From UBA822 sp036336795 (GTDB lineage: Bacteria > Gemmatimonadota > Gemmatimonadetes > Longimicrobiales > Gaopeijiaceae): a DNA stretch of 59,868 nt. Numbering within the stretch: the first letter of the stretch is position 1; each line of letters opens with the position of its first letter. The notes beneath the pieces are model-generated. The model was not told the DNA's origin. It made no database searches and saw only the letters and a program-made list of their open reading frames with translations. Position numbers and translations under genes: made by a program. The DNA lies in contig JAYZFL010000049.1 in the NCBI GenBank assembly GCA_036336795.1, forward strand, positions 1-59,868. The letters are read 5' to 3'. Below are positions 1 through 9,349 of the stretch, one piece after another.

Positions 1-103
1 CAGCGGCCTCGACCGACAACATGTGCTTACGCAAACCTTGGTTTTGAACCCAGCTCTCCATAAGAGCCAGCGAAGCAGCTCGTTCCGGGATCACTCCACT
101 CAC
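1..103 (-). CDS. HD-domain phosphohydrolase family protein, N-terminal fragment
   Basis: Only the first ~34 codons are inside the window; the gene runs off the left edge. The reading frame gives a segment with WVQNQGLRKHMLSVEAA. This resembles the opening helix of small bacterial HD-domain (HDIG) proteins, in which an 'N-L-x-K-H-M-L-A-V-E' helix precedes the metal-binding HD motif. The HD residues themselves would lie outside the window. I prefer the GTG at 103 because a GGGAG-type ribosome binding site sits about 7 bases upstream; an in-frame ATG at 130 has no such site. Substrate unknown. The call rests on a short stretch, so it is tentative. Confidence 0.5.
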   Translation of the reverse strand, partial: MSGVIPERAASLALMESWVQNQGLRKHMLSVEAA

Positions 104-300
104 GTGCTCTCTCCCTTCTCTTTGGGGCATTACCCCGGTCATCGTTCGACTCGACAATCCTACTTCTTACGTCAACGCTGTTGAGCACCTCAAAGCTTTC
201 ACAAGAAATCTGGTACGGTCAACGATCTCCACAACCAACCAGTCCACACTTCCTACCCCGAGAGGCCCACCGCTGCTTCTGGACACCGGATCGTGCCACC

Positions 301-951
301 CTAGACTCTCGAAGACGGGCAGAGACCCGAAAGGACACATTTCTCACAGCGAGGATTTCTTGCTTCACAGACTCGACGCCCGTGGAAAATCAGAAGGTGT
401 GATAGGAGAGTCCAGTGCTCCCGAGGGAACAGCTCAATCAAATCTCGCTCTATTTTCTCAGGCGATTTCTCGCTTGTGAACCCAAGCAAGGCAGACAGCC
501 GTTTTACGTGGGTATCGACAACGACACCCTCGTCGATACCAAACGCGTTTCCAAGAATGACATTGGCAGTCTTGCGACCTACACCAGGAAGAGCATTGAG
601 CTCGACCATGGTCCGTGGCACTTCTCCATCATGCAGCTCAACGATACCACGTGCGAATCCGATAATATTCTTAGCCTTGTTCCGGAAGAATCCCGTCGAG
701 CGAATAATCTTCTCGACGTCCTCAGTGCGAGCATCAGAGAGATCCGCAGGAGTCGGATACCGCCGGAAGAGTTCGGGAGTAACCATGTTGACGCGCTCAT
801 CCGTCGTTTGCGCTGATAGGATGGTCGCAACTCCAAGCTGATAGGCATCGACATGGAGAAGTGCACAGTGTGCGTCAGGGTGCTCCTCAACGAGGAGCTC
901 AAAGGCGGCGGCGGCGCGCGCCGTCAATGCCTTTCGGGATTCCTTACGCAC
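301..951 (-). CDS. nth: Endonuclease III (DNA glycosylase/AP lyase)
   Basis: Base-excision repair enzyme that removes oxidised pyrimidines and nicks the abasic site. The 216-residue length is normal for the family. The helix-hairpin-helix LPGVGRKTA is at residues 121-129 with catalytic Lys127, and the catalytic Asp146 lies in VDTHV. The C-terminal 4Fe-4S loop has the exact spacing C-x6-C-x2-C-x5-C (Cys195, 202, 205, 211). The start is GTG at 951 with an AGGGTGA-like site upstream. The gene begins 15 bases after the stop of the SNF-type transporter gene on the same strand, so the two are probably co-transcribed, although a shared function is not evident. All key residues are intact. Confidence 0.96.
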   Translation of the reverse strand: MRKESRKALTARAAAAFELLVEEHPDAHCALLHVDAYQLGVATILSAQTTDERVNMVTPELFRRYPTPADLSDARTEDVEKIIRSTGFFRNKAKNIIGFARGIVELHDGEVPRTMVELNALPGVGRKTANVILGNAFGIDEGVVVDTHVKRLSALLGFTSEKSPEKIERDLIELFPREHWTLLSHLLIFHGRRVCEARNPRCEKCVLSGLCPSSRV

Positions 952-966
952 GAGAAATCACCCTCG

Positions 967-2478
967 CTACGGGACCTCGGAAGCGGCTTCTCCCTCACCC
1001 ACCTCTGACACTCCCCGAGCACTGACGGACTTCGACGCTAGCCATCCGTTCAAGACCAAGAGAACCGCGATTGCGATCGCCCACTGGATGAGGACTGTGC
1101 CGATGTTAAATGGAGAGAAAAGCGTCCATGTCTCGGCCAAAGACTCGCCCTGTGCCTGATATAACCACCAGACCATGAGCACAACCGACTCTACGATGAC
1201 GAAGCGGATGGTCCAATCCCACCATGCTCCGATACGGATATCAGAATCGTTTGTGTTGATGAATTTCTCCCTCCAATCTGTCACGCCGTATTTGAGCACA
1301 GCAAATGCGAAAAAGAAGCCGGAGAGCATCAGGCCTACACCCCAAACCCAGTCCTGATTGGCAAAGAACGGCCCCGCCCCGGGAGTATCAGTCCAGTTCA
1401 AAGCGCTCGGGACGCCAAACAAGATCCCAGCCGTCCCGACGAGAGCGATAGCACGCCTCCGAGTCAATCCCAGGTCCATGAGAATTCGGCTCGCTAGCTC
1501 GATCATCGCAACCATGGAGGTCCAGGCAGCGAACACGAGCGACAAGAAGAACAGGGCCATAAAGAACTGCCCGCCGGGAATCAGCGCAAAGAGCTGAGGC
1601 ACCCAGATAAAGGTCAGGCCTTCGTTTCCAGCTCCGACAATTTGGTCGGCAGCGTCCGGCATGACTGAGAACACAGTGCCCAGAACCATGGCCCCGGCGA
1701 GAAGAGACATGGAGTTGTTACCGAAGCCGATCACAAAAGCGTTCAGGGCAGTGTCCTCTTGCTTCCTCATGTAGATGGCGTAGGTGAGAACCAATCCCCA
1801 GCCAGCTCCAGTGTCCCAAGCATTCTGCGTCAACGCCTCCAACCAAATCTTGGAGTTGGCCAGATCCGCAAGGTGCGGCGTGAAAAGAAAGGCAATACCA
1901 TCCATCGCACCAGGGAGTGTGACCGCGCGAATCGCCAGGATGATGACCAAAAGTATGAGACTCGGGATCAGGAACCTCGCCGCCGTCTCAATTCCCTTGA
2001 CCCCCTTCGATACGACGAACACACCCATCCCCATAGCTATGACGTGCGTTATAAGCGCTGAAGGCGTTCCGGCGTAGCTCTCCCAGAAAGCCTCAGGCAC
2101 GGCGGAAGGGATGTTCCCCGTTAGGCTTGCCACGAAGAATCGGATGGTCCAGCCCATCACGACGCTGTAGTAGAACATTATTACGATGGCCACGAGTGCC
2201 ACCCAGGCCCCCATCCAAGCGAACTTTGGTCCGATCGTTTTTACAAATGCTCCGATGGTTCCTGATCTCGTTGCTTTGCCCATCCCGAACTCGAGGATCA
2301 AGAGAGGAATCGACCATAAGAGCAGGAAGACGGCCCAAGCCACGAGGAAAGAGCCTCCGCCATTGGAGGCAGCGATACGAGGGAAACGCCAGATGTTCCC
2401 GGTGCCCACCGCCATACCGAGCATCGCTAGGAGCATCCCCCAGCGTGACGTAAAGACTTCGGACCTAGACGACAACAT
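967..2478 (-). CDS. Sodium-dependent neurotransmitter:sodium symporter family (SNF) transporter
   Basis: Inner-membrane Na+-coupled symporter of the NSS/SNF family (LeuT fold), which generally imports amino acids or related amines; the substrate cannot be read from sequence. About twelve hydrophobic segments are visible. The N-terminus carries the family hallmark GMAVGTGNIWRFP, in which the unwound TM1 helix binds sodium and substrate. The ORF is open to 2511, but that TTG lacks a ribosome binding site. The sequence AGGAGGTG at 2479-2486 is a perfect anti-16S match lying directly before ATG 2478 and TTG 2475. The TTG has the more usual spacing, so the true start may be either codon. It sits between glyS and nth on the same strand. 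Confidence 0.92.
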   Translation of the reverse strand: MLSSRSEVFTSRWGMLLAMLGMAVGTGNIWRFPRIAASNGGGSFLVAWAVFLLLWSIPLLILEFGMGKATRSGTIGAFVKTIGPKFAWMGAWVALVAIVIMFYYSVVMGWTIRFFVASLTGNIPSAVPEAFWESYAGTPSALITHVIAMGMGVFVVSKGVKGIETAARFLIPSLILLVIILAIRAVTLPGAMDGIAFLFTPHLADLANSKIWLEALTQNAWDTGAGWGLVLTYAIYMRKQEDTALNAFVIGFGNNSMSLLAGAMVLGTVFSVMPDAADQIVGAGNEGLTFIWVPQLFALIPGGQFFMALFFLSLVFAAWTSMVAMIELASRILMDLGLTRRRAIALVGTAGILFGVPSALNWTDTPGAGPFFANQDWVWGVGLMLSGFFFAFAVLKYGVTDWREKFINTNDSDIRIGAWWDWTIRFVIVESVVLMVWWLYQAQGESLAETWTLFSPFNIGTVLIQWAIAIAVLLVLNGWLASKSVSARGVSEVGEGEAASEVP

Positions 2479-2670
2479 CACCTCCTGATTCAAGTCAAGA
2501 TTTCCGATCAAATCCCGGGACCCAAGATTCGAACGGCTAAGATGGGCAGTGGTAGCTCGCCGGGCGAGGCCCCACAGAATTTCACAACACGCTCAGAGAA
2601 CTTCGGCACCTGTCCTGCTGGAGATGTGCACTGAGAAGGGGTCGGGTAGCCTTTGGCGGAACCGAAGCCC

Positions 2671-3993
2671 TCAAGATCTAGTCAAACGCTCCCGGACCCA
2701 ATCGGTTACCGAATCGGCGTTCACCCGCACTTGGTCGAGTGAGTCCCTATCACGAATCGTCACTGTATTGTCTTCGAGCGTCTGACGGTCCACGGTGACG
2801 CACCATGGTGTACCCGCTTCGTCCTGCCGCCGGTAACGCCGTCCGATCGAACCTGCAGCATCGTAAAACGAAGGGATTGCACGAGCACGTAGACGATCAT
2901 GCAGCTTCTCAGAAACCTCGGGGAGTCCGTCTTTTTTTACCAACGGGAACACGGCAACTTTGACCGGGGCAAGATTCGGATCAAGCTTAAGTAGCACCCT
3001 CTGTTTACCTTCAACCTCTTCCTCTGTGTACGCGTCGACGAGTGCTACTAGGACGGTACGATCTACCCCCACCGCCGTTTCGACCACATACGGCATGAAA
3101 CGCTTGCCACCAGCAGGGTCGATGTACTCGAGCCGTTTTCCGGAATACTCCTGGTGCCGAGTGACGTCGAAGTCGGTTCGGTTATGGATTCCTTCGAACT
3201 CCTTCCAGCCGAAGGGAAACTCATATTCGATGTCGAACGCCTTCTTAGCGTAGTGCGCCAACTCGTCAGGTCCGTGTTCATGGAAGCGGAGCTTCTCTTT
3301 TCGGATCCCTAATGAGAGGTGCCATTCGAAGCGCGCGTTCATCCAATAGTCGAACCACTCGTCATCAGTTCCCGGTTCAACGAAGAACTGCAGCTCCATC
3401 TGCTCGAACTCTCGTGTACGGAAGATGAAATTCCCAGGCGTGATTTCGTTTCGGAATGCTTTTCCGATCTGAGCAATACCGAAGGGAATCTTTTGACGTG
3501 CTGCTGTCTGCACATTCAAAAAGTTCACATATGCACCTTGCGCGGTCTCAGGACGCAGGAAGACGACGGAAGCGTCATCCTCCACCGGCCCCATGAAAGT
3601 CTTGAACATGAGATTAAAGAGTCGCGCCTCACCGAACGAGTCCTTGGTCCCGCAGGTCGGACACTGCCCTCCTTCGACCTCAGGTAGATCTGCCCGGAAT
3701 CGCCGATGGCAGTTCGAGCACTCGACTAAGGGATCCGTGAAGCCCTCCACATGGCCCGACGCTTCCCAAACTTTGGGGTGCATCAGGATCGAAGCATCGA
3801 GACCCTCCACGTCCGCCCGCTGATGTACCATCGTGCTCCACCAGAGCTCCTTGACGTTTCGTTTCAGTTCAATCCCGAGGGGGCCGTAGTCCCACACTGA
3901 ACCAGTACCCCCGTAGATCTCCGACGACTGGAAGATGAAGCCCCGACGCTTTGCCAGGGAGGTGAGCTTATCCATCACGGTCATGTCAGCCAT
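2671..3993 (-). CDS. glyS: Glycyl-tRNA synthetase, dimeric (eukaryote/archaea-like) type
   Basis: Class II aminoacyl-tRNA synthetase that charges tRNA-Gly; this is the alpha2 form, not the alpha2beta2 form. Near the N-terminus is FIFQSSEIYGG. A zinc-ribbon insert CxxC...CxxC (about residues 92, 95, 111, 114) follows. Motif 2 is visible as FRNEITPGNFIFRTREFEQ and motif 3 as GVDRTVLVALVDAY. The C-terminal ~100 residues form the anticodon-binding domain, ending in TLEDNTVTIRDRDS. Length about 440 residues is normal. Three in-frame ATGs (4017, 3993, 3984) compete and none has a good ribosome binding site. I chose 3993 because it leaves the usual short leader before the core. Confidence 0.95.
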   Translation of the reverse strand: MADMTVMDKLTSLAKRRGFIFQSSEIYGGTGSVWDYGPLGIELKRNVKELWWSTMVHQRADVEGLDASILMHPKVWEASGHVEGFTDPLVECSNCHRRFRADLPEVEGGQCPTCGTKDSFGEARLFNLMFKTFMGPVEDDASVVFLRPETAQGAYVNFLNVQTAARQKIPFGIAQIGKAFRNEITPGNFIFRTREFEQMELQFFVEPGTDDEWFDYWMNARFEWHLSLGIRKEKLRFHEHGPDELAHYAKKAFDIEYEFPFGWKEFEGIHNRTDFDVTRHQEYSGKRLEYIDPAGGKRFMPYVVETAVGVDRTVLVALVDAYTEEEVEGKQRVLLKLDPNLAPVKVAVFPLVKKDGLPEVSEKLHDRLRARAIPSFYDAAGSIGRRYRRQDEAGTPWCVTVDRQTLEDNTVTIRDRDSLDQVRVNADSVTDWVRERLTRS

Positions 3994-4148
3994 CAGGAGC
4001 CATTCAAAGAGCGGCATTTGGAAGGATTTTCCGGAAGGGGAAGCTAGACAGACGTTCGCCCATCATCAACCTTGAACCCCTGTAGGTCCGGCGGGTATAC
4101 GGCGTGGTAGTAGCAGAAATCCGGACTGTTACCCTCAGGAGCGTTTCG

Positions 4149-4742
4149 ATGATCGCGCTGACAGACAAAGCACTAGAGGTGGTTAGGAGCTATATAGATC
4201 AAAGCGAGGGAGAGTTCACCACACTCCGTATCGGCATTGCCGGTGGCACACCACTCTCTCCCGACTTTGAGCTTACTCTCATTGGTTCCGAGGAGATCCG
4301 AGAGAGCGAGCAGAAAGTGGACGCTGATGGCCTCACGCTTGTTATTGAGGACGAGTGGATTTCTCGGCTTGACGGTGCCACCGTGGACTTTGTCGAACGG
4401 GTCAATGAAAGCGGGTTTGAAGTGACACTCGCCAGCAGCACGCCGGCGCAAGGGAATTTTCCTGACGGACCTCTCGCGGAACGAGTTCGTGACGTTCTCA
4501 ACACGCAGATTAATCCTGCCATCGCTGCACATGGGGGTGAGATCACACTCGTCGGCGTAAAAGATGCCGAGATCTACCTTGAGATGAGTGGTGGATGCCA
4601 GGGCTGCGCCATGTCACGGATGACACTGCGCCAAGGTGTCGAACGGATGGTCAGACAATCGGTTCCCGAGGTCAGTATGATCCATGATATTACTGACCAT
4701 TCCTCAGGTGAAAATCCGTTTTTTGAAGGACCCCAAGTCTAG
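4149..4742 (+). CDS. NfuA-like Fe-S cluster carrier (degenerate A-type + NifU C-terminal domain)
   Basis: Likely scaffold or carrier that delivers 4Fe-4S clusters to cytoplasmic apoproteins. About 197 residues. The first ~95 resemble the HesB/IscA fold but lack its cysteines, as in E. coli NfuA. Residues ~105-185 are a NifU C-terminal domain with the cluster-binding motif GGCQGCAMS (Cys150, Cys153). Start ATG 4149 is supported by AGGAG at 4137-4141; the ORF is open to 4104 but without a site. It is transcribed divergently from glyS, and the DoxX-like gene follows 64 bases downstream. A client in this window could be endonuclease III, but that is only inference. Confidence 0.88.
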   Translation: MIALTDKALEVVRSYIDQSEGEFTTLRIGIAGGTPLSPDFELTLIGSEEIRESEQKVDADGLTLVIEDEWISRLDGATVDFVERVNESGFEVTLASSTPAQGNFPDGPLAERVRDVLNTQINPAIAAHGGEITLVGVKDAEIYLEMSGGCQGCAMSRMTLRQGVERMVRQSVPEVSMIHDITDHSSGENPFFEGPQV

Positions 4743-4806
4743 CGTCACCAGAGCTGTCCGCTCTGCAGACGCTCCACTAATACCTAGTCGCGAGGGAGGT
4801 CGAACG

Positions 4807-5283
4807 ATGAATTCGTCCCGTAGAAGGGCTATCCTGGTGTGGGCGATTACGGTACCGCTATTCCTCATCATGGTCATCGCAGGGTTCACAAAGTTCACCG
4901 CTCAACAAAACTGGATAGAGAGCTTTGCCGTTTTCGGAGCTCCGCTCTGGCTGATACCTGTAGTAGGTATCCTCGAAATCGGGGGCGCGGTGCTCCTTTT
5001 CGTCCCACCCTTCGCAGCCCTAGGCGCCCTGCTCCTTGCGGTTACAATGTTCGTCGCCACTGGCGTCAACGTGCTCGGGGGACAGATGACGCCGGCCGTT
5101 ATCACCCTTCTCCTTACGACTGCTGCCGTTACGTTGGCGCGGCTACGCAGCAACCAGTCTCTTGGAACCAAGGAAGAAGCTGAGCCCATGACGGCCAAGG
5201 AAGAATATCGGGCGGCGAGGGAAGAGGAACTTCGGGCGGTGGCTGAAGAAGAAGCTGAACCGGCGGTGGAACCGGAGAACTGA
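4807..5283 (+). CDS. DoxX-like integral membrane protein with acidic C-terminal tail
   Basis: A 158-residue membrane protein with four hydrophobic helices in the first ~115 residues, resembling the DoxX/DoxX-like family (segments LFLIMVIAGFTKFT, then VVGILEIGGAVLLFVPPF). Family members have been tied to quinone-linked redox chemistry, but most are uncharacterised. The last ~40 residues are strongly charged and Glu-rich (EEELRAVAEEEAEPAVEPE), presumably cytoplasmic and possibly disordered. Start ATG 4807 has GGAGG at 4795-4799. It likely shares a transcript with the NfuA-like gene. Substrate and partner are unknown. Confidence 0.75.
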   Translation: MNSSRRRAILVWAITVPLFLIMVIAGFTKFTAQQNWIESFAVFGAPLWLIPVVGILEIGGAVLLFVPPFAALGALLLAVTMFVATGVNVLGGQMTPAVITLLLTTAAVTLARLRSNQSLGTKEEAEPMTAKEEYRAAREEELRAVAEEEAEPAVEPEN

Positions 5284-5428
5284 CACCGGAAGTTCTCTCC
5301 TTGACTTTTCTCCCCCTCACCCTACGGTGAGGAGTTTGGTCACTCCGTCATGGAGTTGGCATTCGTAGATCGGTGAGTGCAACCGCCAAGCTCCCCGACA
5401 CCCCAACCCGACAAAAGGAATTCCGATC

Positions 5429-6208
5429 ATGCCTTCAGTGTTGACACAGCTTGCGGAGAGACTGGTAACCGGGACTGTGCGGGTCGTTGACCTGAGCCAA
5501 CCCTTGGAACCCGACACACCAGTGATCGGCCTCCCTGAAATCTTCACACCTTCGCCTAGAATGAGTATTGAGGTTCTTTCTCGCTACGATGACAGAGGTC
5601 CCGCTTGGTACTGGAACACGATCACTCTTGGAGAGCACACCGGAACCCACTTTGACGCGCCGATCCATTGGATCACTGGGAAGGACCTTCCCAACAACGC
5701 GTGCGACACACTCCCCCCTAGCCGCTTCGTCGGCCCGGGATGTGTGATCGATGTAACAACTGAAGTTGCGACCGATTCGGATTTCCTTCTGACGCCAGCG
5801 CACATCGAAGCGTGGGAGGCGGAGCACGGCCGCATCCCGACGGGAGCCTGGGTGCTACTCCGCACCGACTGGAGTAAGAGGAAAGATCCGGCAGAATTTC
5901 AAAACATTGCGGACGACGGCCCGCACACACCGGGTTTTGCTAAGGAGGCGTCGGAGTTTTTGGCTCACGAACGTGACATTACCGGAGTCGGAGTCGAAAC
6001 GATCGGAACAGACGCAGGACAGGCCGGCGGATTCGAACCGCCTTTCCCGAATCACACCATCATGCACGGCGCCGGCAAATTGGGACTGGCGAGCTTATGC
6101 AACTTAGACCAACTCCCGGCCACGGCCTCAGTAATCATTGCAGCTCCCCTGAAGATCGTAGAGGGAAGTGGAAGCCCTCTCAGAGTTTTGGCTCTAGTCG
6201 AGCTATAG
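5429..6208 (+). CDS. Cyclase-family metal-dependent hydrolase (kynurenine formamidase-like)
   Basis: Member of the cyclase/KynB family of zinc or manganese amidohydrolases, which includes bacterial kynurenine formamidase and isatin hydrolase. The metal-binding signature HTGTHFDAPIHW is at residues 70-81, with His74, Asp76 and His80 as expected ligands. The C-terminal half has VGVETIGTDAG and FPNHTIMHGAGK, both typical of the family. A purine-rich AAAAGGAA lies about 10 bases before ATG 5429. The neighbouring acyl-CoA synthetase and carboxylate-type transporters suggest a catabolic cluster for an amide or lactone substrate. I see no other kynurenine-pathway gene here, so the exact substrate is unknown. 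Confidence 0.88.
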   Translation: MPSVLTQLAERLVTGTVRVVDLSQPLEPDTPVIGLPEIFTPSPRMSIEVLSRYDDRGPAWYWNTITLGEHTGTHFDAPIHWITGKDLPNNACDTLPPSRFVGPGCVIDVTTEVATDSDFLLTPAHIEAWEAEHGRIPTGAWVLLRTDWSKRKDPAEFQNIADDGPHTPGFAKEASEFLAHERDITGVGVETIGTDAGQAGGFEPPFPNHTIMHGAGKLGLASLCNLDQLPATASVIIAAPLKIVEGSGSPLRVLALVEL

Positions 6209-6266
6209 CGACCAATATAACGCCCGGGGTTTCGAGGAAAATATTCGAGCTAGGCATCAACCATTG

Positions 6267-7868
6267 ATGACCAACACGCACGGACTTCGATCGGGACGCG
6301 ACACCGTGGATCGACCCGATCTCTTCTCTCGCGCTGCCCGTCACGAGCATCGAATCGCTCTAGTAGCTCCGGAGGGTATTTTCACTTACCGGGACCTTCT
6401 CGATACGTCTGAGATTGTCGCTCGCAGACTTCTGTTCCTCTGCTCTACTGAGGACCTTGAGGAAGCTCCCATCGCCTTTCTCGTGCCCTCCGGTTTCGAA
6501 TATGTGGCGATCCAATGGGGCATCTGGAGAGCTGGTGGGTTAGCACTTCCCTTGGCCATGTCACACCCTCCCCCTGAGTTCGTGAGAGTTATCGAGGACT
6601 CTGCTCCCATCGCCGTCGTCGCGCATCCGTCTCTGATGGAGCGTGTACCCCGGGTTGTTCATAGCAAACTTCACCTACTCGATTCTAGTGTTCTCGTGAG
6701 GAAGCGACCGGGAGAACCGAGCGCTGTCTCCCCATTACCCACGCTTGACCCCGAACGGCGAGCATTGATGATCTACACGAGCGGCACAACGGGCCAACCC
6801 AAAGGTGTCGTGACTACTCATGGAAATCTCGAAGCACAAATCACGAGCTTAGTGGAGGCGTGGGAGTGGATCAGTGACGACCACATCCTCCTCGTGCTCC
6901 CGCTTCATCACCTACATGGAATCATGAATGTTCTCGCTTGCGCGCTGTGGTCCGGGGGATGTTGCCAAATCCTACCCCGCTTCGACGCCATCAAGACCTG
7001 GGAACGATTCGCCCAAGCAGATCTGACTCTCTTCATGGCCGTGCCAACCATCTACTCACAGCTTATCAAAGTGTGGGACGAAGCTGAGGAAACCGATCGA
7101 GCACGGTGGTCGGAAGGAGCACGCTCAATGCGACTCATGGTCTCCGGGTCAGCGGCCCTGCCCGTGCAGATCCTCGAACGGTGGCGACAGGTTACGGGCC
7201 ATGAGCTCCTTGAACGCTACGGAATGACAGAAATCGGCATGGCACTCGCCAACCCGCTACACGGAGAACGTCGACCTGGTCATGTGGGTTATCCCTTGCC
7301 TGGTGTGAAAATTCGGAGAGTGGACGAGCAGGGTGAGGTGCTCGAAGATCCTCTGTCTCCGGGTGAGCTGGAAGTTCGTGGTCTGAACGTTTTCTCCGAA
7401 TATTGGGGTAACCCCGAAGCCTCCATCGCCGCGTTCCGGGACGGGTGGTTCCGAACAGGAGACGTGGCGGTAGTGGCGGACGGACACTACCGTCTACTCG
7501 GTCGTACCTCGGTGGACATCATTAAGACCGGAGGTTACAAGGTGTCCGCTCTCGAGATTGAGGAGGAGATCCGTCAGAATCCCGACGTTAGAGACTGTGC
7601 GGTAGTAGGCATACCCGATCTGGAGTGGGGCGAGCGTGTCTCCGTGGCTCTGACCGGTCACAGTGACGGAAGCTTGAACCCAGAAGACGTGCTTGGGTGG
7701 GTACGCAATCGTCTAGCTCCCTATAAAGTGCCGCGTGACGCCCTTGTCTTGGAAGACTTGCCGCGTAACTCCATGGGGAAAGTACAGAAGGGGAAAGTAA
7801 AGTTGCTCTTCGAAAGATCGACTGTGGTCGAGGGAGAGGATGAGGAGCGAGAGAGTGGAGAGAAATAG
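6267..7868 (+). CDS. AMP-binding acyl-CoA synthetase, malonyl-CoA synthetase (MatB)-like
   Basis: Adenylate-forming enzyme expected to convert a carboxylate, ATP and CoA to an acyl-CoA. The P-loop YTSGTTGQPKG is at residues 170-180, the A5-type motif ERYGMTE is in the middle, and the C-terminal lid contains SVDIIKTGGYKVSALEIE and the catalytic-lysine motif RNSMGKVQKGK. The wording IKTGGYKVSALEIE is characteristic of the MatB/ACSF3 group acting on malonate or methylmalonate, so a dicarboxylic acid is the best guess. TTG 6264 immediately precedes ATG 6267; I use the ATG. The SSS symporter gene begins 2 bases after the stop, pointing to an uptake-activation pair. Confidence 0.87.
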   Translation: MTNTHGLRSGRDTVDRPDLFSRAARHEHRIALVAPEGIFTYRDLLDTSEIVARRLLFLCSTEDLEEAPIAFLVPSGFEYVAIQWGIWRAGGLALPLAMSHPPPEFVRVIEDSAPIAVVAHPSLMERVPRVVHSKLHLLDSSVLVRKRPGEPSAVSPLPTLDPERRALMIYTSGTTGQPKGVVTTHGNLEAQITSLVEAWEWISDDHILLVLPLHHLHGIMNVLACALWSGGCCQILPRFDAIKTWERFAQADLTLFMAVPTIYSQLIKVWDEAEETDRARWSEGARSMRLMVSGSAALPVQILERWRQVTGHELLERYGMTEIGMALANPLHGERRPGHVGYPLPGVKIRRVDEQGEVLEDPLSPGELEVRGLNVFSEYWGNPEASIAAFRDGWFRTGDVAVVADGHYRLLGRTSVDIIKTGGYKVSALEIEEEIRQNPDVRDCAVVGIPDLEWGERVSVALTGHSDGSLNPEDVLGWVRNRLAPYKVPRDALVLEDLPRNSMGKVQKGKVKLLFERSTVVEGEDEERESGEK

Positions 7869-7870
7869 AG

Positions 7871-9349
7871 ATGATTGATGCGGTTCTGAATAACTTCAGG
7901 GAATTCTGGATCGTCCACCTCCTTTTAGCTGCATACACTGCCCTAATGGCATACCATGCCTATGCAGGCAACCGAGAAACCAAGGGCATCGCGGACTACT
8001 ACATCGGGGGACGCGGAATGGGTGGTGTGGTGCTTGGATTGTCTTTCTTCGCCACCTACTCGAGCACCAATAGCTTCGTGGGTTTTTCAGGTCAATCCTT
8101 TAGCTGGGGCGCACCGTGGCTACTTCTCGTTCCGTTCGTCGTCGGCTTTTCATTCTTCGCTTGGACCGTGGTGGCCCCTCGTCTTCGTGTCTTCACACGC
8201 TCCCTGGATGCTCTGACGGTTCCAGACTTCATTGGTTTCCGTTTTGAGAGCACGGTCGCCCGCGTCTTTGGCGCTGTGATCGTGGTGTTCGCCAGCATCT
8301 TCTACATGACAGCTGTATTCAAAGGAATCGGAAATCTTCTCGAAACCTTCATGTATATCCCTTACAAGCTAGCCATCGGTATCATATTTCTGATCGTGAT
8401 GGCATATACCGCAGTGGGAGGCTTCATCTCTGTCGCAAAAACTGATGTCGTACAGGGTATTGTGATGTCGATCGCCGCTGTCCTGCTGTTCACGGGAACA
8501 GTGACCGCCGCTGGCGGGCTAGGAGCCCTGACCCAGATCCGAGAGACGACCGAAACCGCCCATCTCTTCACTTGGGGAGGAGGCGTCGCCGTGCCCATGC
8601 TGTTGGGAGTCCTGGTCTCTAGCACCATCAAGTTTGCCGTGGAGCCGCGCCAGCTTTCAAGATTCTACGCCCTTGAGGGAGCCGAAGCCACACGCACAGG
8701 GACACTCGTGAGCACCTTGGCTTTCATGGCCGTCTATTCACTTCTAGTACCCGTCGGACTGTATGCGCGGCGTGTTATCCCAGGAGGAATCACAGACACC
8801 GACCTCGTAGTCCCAACCCTTCTGGCGACCGATGGCGTTTTCTCCCCGTTCGCCTCTGCCTTTCTGCTAGTAGCGATGGTAGCCGCAGCAATGTCATCTC
8901 TGGACAGCGTCCTGCTCGTTACAGCTTCCACTGCTGAGCGAGATATCATGGGTATACTCCGTCCGGGACGCTCGGACACGACTGCGGTGCGGGCGACTCG
9001 TGTTTACGTGGGTATTTTCGCTCTGATCACGGCGGCCGTCTCCTTGAATCCACCCGGTAGTATTGTGACGCTGACAGCCCTATCGGGCAGCCTTTACGGC
9101 GCATGCTTCTTTCCCGCCATCGTGATGGGTCTCTACTGGAGACGGGGTAATGGAGTAGCGGTCGTGGGTTCCTATGTCGCAGGACTCGCAGGACTGTTCC
9201 TTTGGCGATACACCCCTTGGGCCGAAGCACTTCACCAAGTATTCCCCGCGTTAATCTTGTCCATGTCCACCTACTTTCTGGTATCGATCGGGGGGCCCAG
9301 GGTTCAAACCAAACGGGTAAGCGAGCTTTTCGAGAAAGGACGCACGTGA
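7871..9349 (+). CDS. Sodium:solute symporter (SSS family)
   Basis: Inner-membrane Na+/solute symporter of about 492 residues with roughly 13 hydrophobic segments. The N-terminal region YYIGGRGMGGVVLGLSFFATYSSTN-like is the usual SSS opening (glycines, then an S-S-T stretch of the first core helix), and AVSLNPPGSIVTL lies near the C-terminus as in pantothenate/proline/carboxylate carriers. It starts 2 bases after the MatB-like gene, so it is probably translationally coupled and may import the acid that enzyme activates. Its stop overlaps the GTG start of the next gene in a GTGA (9346-9349), an unusual link to a TRAP component. Confidence 0.92.
   Translation: MIDAVLNNFREFWIVHLLLAAYTALMAYHAYAGNRETKGIADYYIGGRGMGGVVLGLSFFATYSSTNSFVGFSGQSFSWGAPWLLLVPFVVGFSFFAWTVVAPRLRVFTRSLDALTVPDFIGFRFESTVARVFGAVIVVFASIFYMTAVFKGIGNLLETFMYIPYKLAIGIIFLIVMAYTAVGGFISVAKTDVVQGIVMSIAAVLLFTGTVTAAGGLGALTQIRETTETAHLFTWGGGVAVPMLLGVLVSSTIKFAVEPRQLSRFYALEGAEATRTGTLVSTLAFMAVYSLLVPVGLYARRVIPGGITDTDLVVPTLLATDGVFSPFASAFLLVAMVAAAMSSLDSVLLVTASTAERDIMGILRPGRSDTTAVRATRVYVGIFALITAAVSLNPPGSIVTLTALSGSLYGACFFPAIVMGLYWRRGNGVAVVGSYVAGLAGLFLWRYTPWAEALHQVFPALILSMSTYFLVSIGGPRVQTKRVSELFEKGRT

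Noticed and set aside
415..816. Long plus-strand frame of 133 codons
   Set aside because: It is antisense to nth, whose motifs are intact; the frame shows no family resemblance.
9295..9312. tRNA T-loop-like GGGTTCAAACC
   Set aside because: It is within the SSS symporter coding sequence and no cloverleaf can be formed around it.
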